Source: Bidens hawaiensis (Eukaryota; Streptophyta; Magnoliopsida; Asterales; Asteraceae). From it: a DNA stretch of 64,000 nt. Position numbers and translations under genes: made by a program. Positions 11,967-22,313 of the stretch are shown here, piece by piece. The stretch covers positions 2,294,001-2,358,000 of the forward strand of contig JAIQDT010000192.1 of NCBI GenBank assembly GCA_021521415.1. The letters are read 5' to 3'. The notes below the pieces were generated by a model that had not been told where the DNA came from, made no database searches, and worked only from the letters and a program-made list of their open reading frames with translations. Numbering within the stretch: position 1 is the first letter of the stretch; each line of letters begins with the position of its first letter.

Positions 11967-14900
11967 ATGACTGGTTCTTCACAAACACCACCAACCGATG
12001 TTAAACCGTTACATCCAATTTATACCGTCACCAATATTCAAAACAAGATTCAACCTCTCGATGGCGAAACAATCACCTACTCGACTTGGACGAAATTGTT
12101 CAAGCTTCACGCCAGAGGTTACAAAGTCTCACACAATATAGACGGTACACCTCCAACGGCCAAAACGGATCCGACTTACGAGTCGTGGTCGGAAATTGAT
12201 GCCATAGTCCTTCAATAGATCTATGGTACGTTATCCCGCATCCTTTTGTCTCGAGTTTTGGAGAATGATTCCACTGCTCAACAAGCATGGGATCGAGTGA
12301 AAAATATTTTTTTAAGCAATAAGCAATCTCGAGCTGCGGCCCTCGAGACCAAGTTCACAAATCTGACACTCACTAAATGCTCATCCCTTGAAGATTATTG
12401 TCAGAAACTGAAAGAATTGGCCAACTAACTTGAAGATGTTGACCACCCGGTTGAGGAATCGCGACTCGTTATACAACTTGTGAATGGTTTGCCACCAGAT
12501 TATGCTGTGACAGGGGCCCTTATCAACCAAAAATCCACTACATGGGATGAAGCTAGAACTCAACTTGACTCTGAAAGGCAGCGGATGGAAGCTCAGAGTG
12601 CTACACAAAACCAATCTCAATCAGTTTTGGTTGCTACTCAAGCCACGGCTCAACATGCCCAACCTGGCCCATCAACTCAAACTCACAGCTCACATCAAAA
12701 TACGTCCATGGGCTCACATACTTCCCAAAATCAGCAGCAACAATTCCGGGGTCGTGGCAGGTCAGGTCGCGGGAGAGGCCGCGGGTCTTATGTTCGGGGA
12801 TGTAATCCGGGTAATTGGCAGCAACAATCTTGGGGACCCTGGAATGGGCAGCCCAACTACTACCCTTTTACCCAACAACACTGGGCAGGCTTTCCACCTG
12901 GGTTTCCTCCATGTCCTCATCCGACTCAACAACCCACACCTTGGACTAACCAACCCACCACCGGTCATTCCTCACAGACCCAAATCCCTTCACCACAACA
13001 AATGGCTAATATGGCATACCAAGCCCAACCTAATAACCCCAATTACTCAGTCAACCCACTATGTCCCACCGACCTTGGCGCCGCCCTTCAAGCTGTCCAG
13101 TTAAATCCAAATGAGCAGCCTTGGCACATGGATTCCGGTGCAACATCCCATCTCACTGCCAATCCAGGTAAATTCCAAAACCCATCTAACGTTACTTTTC
13201 AAGGTAATATATTTGTCGGTAATGGCCAACAACTTCCATTTTCTGGCTCGGGCAACTCCACCTACAATTTACCAAATAGAAAGTTTCACCTTAATGATGT
13301 CCTTTTAGCCCCACATGTTCTTACGGACTTAATATATGTTCATAAATTTTCACGTGATAATCTTGTTTCTATAGAATTTGACCCATTTGGTTTTTATTTG
13401 AAGGTATACCCAACTGGAAGGATCCTTTCGGGCCATGATAGCACGGGGGATCTCTACCCTCTCACCGGTCCTACCAACCTTCCAACAGCTCGTCTCGTTT
13501 CCAACATCACCAACACGTGGCATAATCGTCTAGGATATCCTGGACATAATATCTTGAGTTTACTTTTTAGTCAATTTTCTATTCCTTGTAATAAAGATTG
13601 TTCAAGTTTTTGTCATTCTTGTCGAATTGCTAATAGTAAACGCTTGCCTTTTCATGATTCCATTTCCGTTACCACTTCACCCTTTGATATTATTCATTGT
13701 GATCTTTGGACATCTCCGGTCATTAGCAATTCCGGCTACAAATATTACATGGTTCTAATAGATAATTTTACAAATTATGTGTGGATATATCCTTTGAAGT
13801 TCACATCCGAAACATTTACAAATTTCTCCAAAGTTCACAAGTTTGTTGAAACTCAATTTCATAAACGCATTAAAACCTTTCAATGTGATTTAGGGGGTGA
13901 ATTTAATAATAACGAATTTCGTAATTTTGCCAATCAACACGGCTTAGTTTTTCGGTTTTCGTGCCCTCATAAGTTATCCCAAAATGGTCGCTCGGAACAT
14001 ATGATTCGACGGTTAAATGATATCGTCCGATCACTTCTTATGCATGCTCATCTACCTCCGTCTTATTGGGTTGAAGCTCTACACACGGCAACTTATTTAC
14101 ATAATATTCTTCCCAAACGTTTAAATTTTTTTACTCCCACATTTGCCCTCTATGGTCGACATCCAACTTACGATCATCTTCGGGTCTTCGGTTGTGCATG
14201 TTATCCAAACATGTCCACCACCATGCCACACAAACTCTACCCGCGATCAACCCAATGTGTCTTTCTTGGATATCCCTCCGACTATAGAGGATATTGATGC
14301 CTTGACCCACTCACCGGGAAATTTCACATATCTCGCCACGTTGATTTTGACAAAACCTCTTTTCCATTTACCACTCCTTTACCCGACCACACCTACAACT
14401 TTCTAGACGATGAACCGGCTCCACATATTTATTATTTGCCTACGCAACCCATAATGACTATACCACCACCTTCCGCCCAGCCCTATCCCATTATACCACT
14501 CACTGACCAAACCAATATATCCAACACAACTCACATCCAACCTACACCCTCTACAGTACCCATTAATCCCATACCAACAACACTTCCCACTCCACATATT
14601 ATTTCAAATGCTCTAGACACAACATGCAAACCCGAGCCAAATCAGGAATTACAAAACCAATCCTAAATACAACTTAAATACCATTACAACTTCACCAACC
14701 ATCTCTCCTGTGCCAACATCATATAAACAAGCCTTAGCCGACCCCGATTGGAAGTCGGCCATGATAGATGAATATAATGCTTTAAAAGATAACGATACAT
14801 AGGATTTGGTGCCTTACCCGGCTCAACAACCGGTTATCCGTAGTTTATGGTTGTTTCGGCATAAATATAAACATGATGGTTCACTTGAACGGTATAAAGC

Positions 14901-16240
14901 CCGATTGGTTGTAAATGGCAAATCACAAATGATGGGCGTTGATTGTGATGAGACTTTTAGCCCGGTCGTTAAACCGGCCACTATTCGAGCAGTGTTGTCA
15001 ATTGGTTTGTGTCGCTCATGGCCCATCCATCAACTGGATGTCAAAAATGCTTTTCTCCATGGGAACTTAAAAGAAACAGTTTGTATGCACCAGCCTGCCG
15101 GTTTTGTGGACCCTAGTGTACCACAATTTGTGTGCAAGCTTAAACGATCGTTGTATGGCCTTAAGCAGGCCCCCCGCGGGCATGGTTTAAACGGTTTTCC
15201 TCCTATATTATTTCCAAGGGGTTCAAGCCAAGTGTTTGTGATAGTTCATTGTTTGTCTACCGAGACGGAAACTCTATGGCTTATTTACTACTGTATGTAG
15301 ACGACATCGTCTTAACGGCCTCATCTATGGATTTTTTAAATCGCATCATTCGATCACTCTCTTCTGAATTTGAAATGAAAGACTTGGGGCCATTACATCA
15401 TTTTTTGGGTATCCATGTCACCCGTGATAAATCTGGTATGTTTCTCTCACAATCTCAGTACGCGTCAGATATACTAGTTCGCGCTTCTATGTCGTCCTGC
15501 AAACCATGTGCTACTCCGGTTAAAACTTTTAACTGGTTCGAAATTAACGGCTGATTTCGGGCCCCTAATTGATGATGCCACATCATACCGCAGTTTGGCT
15601 GGTGCGTTACAGTATCTCACGTTTACTAGACCTGACATCTCATATGCCGTCCAACAGGTATGTCTCTTCATGCATGCTCCACGGGAACCGCATCTTGAGT
15701 TTCTACGACGTATATTGAGATATCTGAAGGCGACCTTGATTATGGGTTACGACTCTCCTTGTCCTCTCCGACAACTTTCACAGCCTACTCTGATGCTGAT
15801 TGGGGTGGCTGTCCGGATTCTCGCCGTTCAACGTCGGGTTATTGTGTATATTTGGGTAACAACTTGATTTCATGGTCGTCCAAACGTCAGCCCGCGATCT
15901 CTCGGTCTAGTGCCGAGGCCGAGTACAGGGGGGTAGCTAATGCGGTGCCAGAGACCTCATGGATTCGAAATCTGTTATTGGAACTGCACGTGCCTCTTCA
16001 ACGCGCCACTATCGTTTATTGTGATAATATCTCAACCGTATACTTGTCTGGAAATCCGGTTCAACATCAAAGAACCAAACACGTTGAGATAGACATCCAT
16101 TTTGTTCGCGAGAAGGTACGCCTCAGACAAGTTCGTGTATTACATAATCCGGCTCCATATCAATATGCTGATATATTTACTAAAGGTTTACCACGGGAGG
16201 TCTTTCAGAATTTTCGGTCCAGTCTGAGTGTTCGACAAAC
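11967..16240 (+). pseudogene. Copia gag-pol polyprotein, broken by stops and frameshifts
   Basis: Gag starts MTGSSQTPPTDV at 11967. In the same frame lie a TAG at 12216-12218 and a TAA at 12426-12428; the frame then stays open to 14297. Gag ends in a Gly/Arg-rich stretch and shows no CCHC knuckle, as in the Ale lineage. Protease: WHMDSGATSHLT (about 13123). Integrase: zinc region HNRLGYPGHN...CHSCRIA, then catalytic HCDLW (about 13697), QCDLGGEF (about 13880) and RSEHMIRR (about 13993). The frame breaks at 14295. RT: RYKARLVV (about 14890), QLDVKNAFLHG (about 15032), SLYGLKQAPRG (about 15150), a frameshift, then YVDD at 15294-15305. RNase H: AYSDADWGGCPDSRRSTSGY (about 15783) and SSAEAEYR (about 15907). 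At least five lesions make it non-coding. Confidence 0.92.
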
Positions 16241-16261
16241 CACGTTCAAACTGCAGGGGAG

Positions 16262-16399
16262 TATTAGAGTATTATATTTGTATTATTTAAATGATTTCCT
16301 TTCCATATTGGTAGGGATAGTTTGTTACATGAATCCCTTTATATTGTATATTCCTACGTGGGTAATCTCAAGAAAGCATAACACATTTGTAAACCTTCA
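16262..16399 (+). repeat. Copia 3' LTR
   Basis: Second LTR copy, preceded by the purine tract AGGGGAG at 16255-16261 and followed by the target-site duplication GAAAC. Confidence 0.93.
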
Positions 16400-16425
16400 G
16401 AAACCTCTTATAAGGAGAGTAGACT

Positions 16426-18772
16426 TGTAACATCCCGAAATTCTAAAAATAAATAATTAATATATTATTTATTTATGATGGAAAAGTTTACTTGAGTTAA
16501 TAGAAAAATAGTAAAATAATAAAGGTGGAATGATAAATAGACTAATTAGATGTAATTAATTATGGACCAAAAAGGAAAGATGGGCCTAAGGTCCATGGGC
16601 TTAAGGGAGTTCAAATACCGATTAAAACCCTAATCCTTTCCATTTTCATACATCTCTACACCATAGTCTACACCATAAAAAACGCACACTTCTCATATTC
16701 CCGTTTTTGAGAAAACCACCCACAAAGACACAAAGATTCCCGGAGATCTAGCCGTCGGATCGGTCTCAAAGTTTAACTGAGTGTTTATGGTATATAAATG
16801 AAGATTACCACCGATTAGATCTTCGATCAGAGGTTGGGAAGTCCGATTTTAATTAGAAAAAACCATAGCAGCTCAAAAGTGAAGAGTCCGGAAACTGTTC
16901 AGCTGTTCTGGCAACGGTTTTCGGCGAAGGAAAGCTAATGGGTTTCTAGATCGGGACAAGACGGTTCCGTGGCCGCATGAATCACTCAAATCGGAGTTCG
17001 TTTGATATGGTTTTGGGCCTCTCGAGTGATTTTAGACAAAAACCTCAAAGGTGCGTTTTTGTTAAAAAGGTTTACTTTTCATGAACGGATTTACATGAAA
17101 ATTGGTAGGATGATAGATCGGGTCTAGATAAATCGTAAAGTTGCAAACTTGAAGATTAAAATGGACTTAACGAACTCATGGTTATGAATGGCTCGTTTAA
17201 ATAAACCCTAGATCTAGTTTTGAACGTTTTAGCCATAAAGGTTCAAGCTTTATGCTAAAAAAGGGTTAAGTCTTGATGATGGGTTGATAACGAATGTAAA
17301 ACGGTTAAGGAGGATGGGATATAGGTGGTTAAAAGTGTAATTATGGACCGTTAACCGTTATTTGAGCCTAGGATGGATTCAAAGATAGGAAAATAGGATC
17401 TGAAAGCATCAGACACGAGTTCTCGGTGACTTGAGCCTCCACCTTGAGTTCTCGGCCATCGCGAGAACCCGGTCGATAGGAGTTCTCGGTCAGAATTCTC
17501 AGTAACAAGGTTTTTCGGTGAAACAGGGGATCTCAATCAAACCTGAGATCTCGGTCAACCTGAGTTCTGTGCCTTGAGTTCTCGGCTACATGGTTCTCTA
17601 TGGGCTTTGGGCCTGACCAGTTGGGCCCATGTGCTGTGATGGACAATGGGCCTGAATTGACTAACTTGGCCCATCTATACCAACTAATCAAGACAAGCCC
17701 AACTTAGAACGTGCGTTGGTTAACTAAGATACTTACTTAATTAATTATACAGTTGATTAACAAATATATATATTTAACAGTTAGACGGGCTTAGTTAAAG
17801 AAGGGGAAACAATTAACGGTGAACGCAACATGATCCAGGTGAGTTTCTATCCCCATTCCTTGTTATGTTTTCGGGGCTGTGTGCATACTCGATGTGATTT
17901 GTTAGTAAACTTATCCTAAGTGATAAGTGTATGCCCTATGTGATATATTTGAACGATATGAATGATTGCTTGTCGATACGTGAACGATCTTCGGATATTG
18001 CACGTACTGTCAAGTTATAGTTATGAATATGAATGCTATGTATAATATATATGAATGATTGCTTGTCGGTACGTGAACGATCTTCGGATATTGCACCACT
18101 GCCAAGTTATAATTATGAATATGAATGTTATGTATGAACTATGAATGATACGTATGTATGTTATGAATGAATGTAAGAGATAGAAAGGTAGAAAAGGGAC
18201 TGGACCCTAATAATATCCAAGGCAGAAAAGGGACCGAGCCCATTAATAATCTCGAGGCAGACAGGGATTGGACCCTAATAATATCCAAGGAAGAAAAGGG
18301 ACCGAGCCCTTAAATAATCTCGTGGCAGAAAAGGGACTGGACCCTAATATATCCAATGCAGAAATGGACCGGACCCTAATAATATTCGGAGCAGAATAGA
18401 ATAAAGTAAAGTAGAAATTTGAATTATGAAAGTATGTACGTATGTATGTAAAGTATGTTATGTTATTAACTAGAACTCACTCAGCGTAGCTGACTTTTAG
18501 TATGCACGTAGGTGAGTAGGATGAGACAGCTCGCTTGAGGGGAAGACGTGGCATTGAATAAGAGGCTGGCATCGGAAGACTCGAGACGTTTATGTTTAAT
18601 ATTATGATATTTTGAAAGACAAGATGTTTATTTTAAGACAAGTTATGGTTAATCTAATGTTTTATGAAAGTTTTTATATTCCGCGTATGTTTTTATTACC
18701 TCTGTTGATTAGAACTATGTTGATAATTAAATCCAACGCCCAAATGTGAGACACCAGTAACGGGGCCTTACA
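16426..18772 (+). repeat. Tekay-like 3' LTR, 2347 bp
   Basis: Begins TGTAACATCCCG after the purine-rich AAGGAGAGTAGACT and ends GGGGCCTTACA. Terminal TGTAA/TTACA form the usual short inverted repeat. It retains the left 40 bp that the 5' LTR has lost or had interrupted. The downstream five bases are ATATC; no matching duplication was found on the left because that LTR end is damaged. Confidence 0.9.
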
Positions 18773-20204
18773 ATATCCAAATGTGAACCAATAAGAAATA
18801 TTATTCCATAAAAACCCATTCAAAACAAATTAAAAGTGTAGGAAATATTTATTTAATTTATATATAATTTAAACCACATCACATATGTAATATATCTTTT
18901 ATGGGTCGTTTAAGTTTTTATTAATTTTTATTAATTAAACTAGAATCTTGAACATTTTTTTTGTGATTTCTTGATACTATTTCAATTGGGTGAGTTGACA
19001 ACCCTACAGTCATAGTCAGTGTTTTAAAACCCGGACCAGACTGACAGGGAGCCACAGTGTTTTCGACCCATACTTATTTTGGCCAAACTCGTTCTAATCC
19101 AAACAAATCTACCTTTTCTTTTTCAAATGGATCGTTGATCCTAACAAATCGGCATGTTCTTTAAAATCAACTCTTTCAAATGGTTCTGACCCGAATCGGG
19201 TGACCTTCTCTCAAAAATGGCCTGGTCTGACCGAATGGGTTTGGAGCAAGATATGTCATTTCGTACATTATTTATTCGCGTTATGTGTATATTCTTTTCT
19301 GGGTGCAGGTCAACAAACATGGAACAAGATTTTTGCAAGTATTAGACAACAAAGATACAACATTCTATTACTTTCAAAATTTTGTGCCATTGTATATAAG
19401 AAAATTTATATTATTGTATGATATATAACCACTCTTAGCATATTCAAAGGTTCAAAAAGTTCTAACAGTTTCTAAATAGTATTGAGTTATGCACCATTTT
19501 TACCGACATTTTGCAATCGAATTCATGATTCATACACTAAGCGTAGTACACCAACTTCATTGTAATGAGACCGTTGTTGGCATACTAATAATTTATGTTT
19601 CTTTAGTATCTGCATAAGGCAATTAATGAAACGATGCTTTTTTTTGGTTTAGTCAGGTCGCATTTCTTATTCGATAGTGCTCATTTGTTGTACTTATATT
19701 GCTCTATACGTCCTTCATAAAACCATACATTGAGATTGGCTATTGAATTAAAGGAAGGCCATGCAATTAAGTTGTAGTAGATAATTATATATTGGATGGT
19801 GATTATCAACAAGTCATAATTTTTTCCCCACTAATGTGGCATAACCATGCACAAAACTAAATAACATCATTGAGCATAATAAGTAGTGGTTATACTGAAA
19901 ACTGACGTTGTTCGAAATCGAGAAACCCAAAACCAAATATTCTTATTTGGTTTAGTTTTAATTATCTTCCATTAAGTTATACAAACAACTTCACATGTTT
20001 TAGAGATGGTAACGCAAGTGTTTGATATGATACCATAGCTTGCATTTAGCCGCTACATGTTGGTTATTTTCTCTTTTTTATAACTCTACACATTCTAAAG
20101 AACCCAATCGATACCGTAACAAACATAAACAATACCAACCAACAGAAAACAAGTACCGAGTTGCAAAATGTCGTCACCGTCGCATTGCGCGGGCTTTTAC
20201 TAGT

Positions 20205-20206
<2 letters not shown>
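18773..20206. other. Intergenic, no gene supported
   Basis: AT-rich sequence without recognisable coding, RNA or mobile-element signature. Short open frames here (for example 19141-19338 and 19200-19421) overlap each other on opposite strands and show no domain. Confidence 0.4.
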
Positions 20207-20236
<30 letters not shown>

Positions 20237-20237
20237 T
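20207..20237. repeat. (CA)/(TA)n microsatellite
   Basis: ACACACAC followed by about 12 TA dinucleotides. Confidence 0.9.
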
Positions 20238-20469
20238 AAATTGTTTATGACGTCATTTGGGTCAAACGCTGGTCCGCCCTCCCGAGTCAGTCCGACCTTT
20301 GACCCGGGAAAACGTCCGGATCAACGTTCGAGCCGAATCTGAAAATATTGGATTTAAAACAAACTTGATACTTCATTATTATTTAAATTAAATAGAAAAC
20401 CTAACTTCCTGTCCCCTTAAATTTCCCCCTTTGCATTCTCAAAATCTTGAACACCCCAAATATTATTTC

Positions 20470-21010
20470 TTTATTTTTTTTTTAGTTTTGCAAATGTCTT
20501 TCGTTTGTCACTGTAAGTTTTATATAATTTACTATAAAACGATTATAATAAAGTGGCAGGCAAACGGGCAACAAGCTGCGTCGCAACCCCCTTTTGAACA
20601 GCAAAGCCAATCCTGCTAAAAACGAAGCTTTGGGACCTAGAAGCTGAAGAGGTTCCGTGTACGACGCGCTGAACCCTACTCAAAAATTTCACAGCCTCTG
20701 GAGCCAGAAAACTAAATGTATCAAAGGCAAATGGTAGAAAGACATGTTGATTATCTAAACAAGCTTTCTCGTGTTTAACAACTTTGCCCGATTCAGCCTT
20801 CAACGCAGCCTGACCCACAACAAACCCACGGTCCCTGAGCCCAACAAGAGGAGACACTCCTGTAAGATCCACACAGGCGTGTTTCCTCCCTGCCCACCCG
20901 AACACAAGAATATCAGCTGGTCGTAAAGTAGACCTCCCTTCAATAGGATCCGTGATTTTTTTATTTAAAAGAAAAAAAGAAGCAGACAAAATCATTCCAC
21001 TTTCTTCCAC
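20470..21010 (-). pseudogene. LINE 3' fragment (C-terminal part of RT protein) next to the BRCT gene
   Basis: A minus-strand frame of 155 codons reads STLRPADILVFGWAGRKH, then ACVDLTGVSPLVGLRDRG, HVFLPFAFDTFSFLAPEA, and ends IGFAVQKGVATQLVARLPA. This is the C-terminal domain of a plant LINE-like reverse-transcriptase protein. The same ending (GFAIQKGVAAQLVARLPA) closes the LINE at 38.2-40.3 kb, so both belong to one family. An A-rich tail (T run on the plus strand, about 20471-20483) follows on the minus strand. The catalytic RT part is absent, so the copy is 5'-truncated. Its broken 5' end lies about 120 bp from the ATG of the divergently oriented BRCT gene. Confidence 0.75.
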
Positions 21011-21133
21011 AAACTTTCACAAATTTGACCCAATTCAATTCTTCAACAAAACCCATTAAATCTCAACCTTTTGTGATCAGATCAAAAACCCATATCTAAT
21101 ATATACAATTTTCTTGAATCATTAATCAGTCAG

Positions 21134-22280
21134 ATGGTTGGAGATGAAGGTTTAAAGGGTGTTTCCAAGAAACCCCATTCAAGATTACTTGTGGATATTA
21201 CTTGCAAATTGGGTACTTCTTCATTTAGAGGTGTTCAATCTTCTTCTTCAGATCCAACAATGTCACCTGCAACTTCTTCGTCTTCTTCGGTGTTTAATCT
21301 CCGTTCATTGTCAAAATCAAAATCAAAGTCCCCATTTTCTGGCCTTGTTATTTGTGTCACTGGATTATCAAAAGGTAACTCTAACTTCTTACTTTTTTTT
21401 TGAATTTTTTTAAAACTTTTTTCAATTTTTTTTCATATTTTTTTGAATATTTTATGACATTTTATTTCAAGTTTTGATTATTGCTATTTGGGTATTGATT
21501 ATCACTTTTATAGAATTTGATATGATTATTTGTTTTTCTATAAATAATGTTAAATACTAGTTTGACTACATTAGTCAAAATGTCCCAATGGTTTGGAACA
21601 GAAAGAAGCATTTTTTTTATTACAAATTAGAGTAAGTCAATATCCATCAATGACTTGGACTAGAATGGAGTATATTTGATTCTAAACTCAAAATGCATAA
21701 ATTATTTGTAACATAAATATGTATCTTTGATTTTATATTAAAACAAGTCAAAATGCATCAATGATTTGGAGCTGAAATGTGTGTCTTTGATTGAAAATTA
21801 GAAGTATCTTTGGCTATAAACTATAACAAATCTTGATCATATGATTAACTTTTGATATGATTTTTCGTTATTATGTCGATTCACAGAAGCAAGAAAACAA
21901 GTGAGGGATGCAACAGAGAGATTGGGTGGTCAATATAGTCCTCATTTGTATCCTCGGTGTACCCATTTGGTGGTCCAGATATCCTTTTTGTTCCATTTAT
22001 CATCTTCATATGAATATTCGTTCATTTTGCTTTTTATCATGTGATTATTATCAATTTTGTAGTTACATAAAAGAAAATATATCATCCACTTTATAAATAT
22101 AATCTACACCTACTTTATCAATTTTGACTAAAATTTGAAGAATATACCTTTTTTTAGTTCTTCAAAATTCAAATTTTATACATGAAACATAATATGCTTT
22201 TGCACATTTAAAAAAGTGTCAAAATGCATCTCCTTTTTGACTTTGAAAGTCAAAATGTATCTCCGTTCTTTTGAAACTAA

Positions 22281-22313
<33 letters not shown>

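Larger units (their letters stand above)
11754..16399 (+). mobile_element. Ty1/copia LTR retrotransposon (Ale/Retrofit-like), complete with TSD
   Basis: Short LTRs of 139 and 138 bp (TATTAGAG...AACCTTCA) bracket about 4.4 kb of gag-pol. The flanks carry a perfect 5-bp target-site duplication GAAAC (11749-11753 and 16400-16404). A primer-binding site follows the 5' LTR and a purine tract CAGGGGAG precedes the 3' LTR. The LTR begins with TA rather than TG in both copies. The two LTRs differ by one substitution and one indel, so the insertion is recent, yet the coding frame is broken. It lies inside the older gypsy element, splitting its GAGGACGAAACCTC end. Confidence 0.93.
3812..18772 (+). mobile_element. 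Degenerate Ty3/gypsy LTR retrotransposon (Tekay-like), host of two nested insertions
   Basis: Two matching LTRs bracket remnants of gag, protease, RT, RNase H and integrase in chromovirus order. The 3' LTR is 16426-18772 (TGTAACATCCC...GGGGCCTTACA). The 5' LTR ends at 8461 with the same CCTTACA and is followed by a tRNA-iMet primer-binding site. Its left end is damaged and interrupted by an RTE LINE. The internal end (GAGGACGAAAC at 11743-11753, resumed at 16405 after the copia element) and the purine tract AAGGAGAG just before the 3' LTR match the 3' end of Tekay/Del elements. All reading frames are broken. The two LTRs differ visibly but still align throughout, so the insertion is older than the nested copia element. 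Confidence 0.85.
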
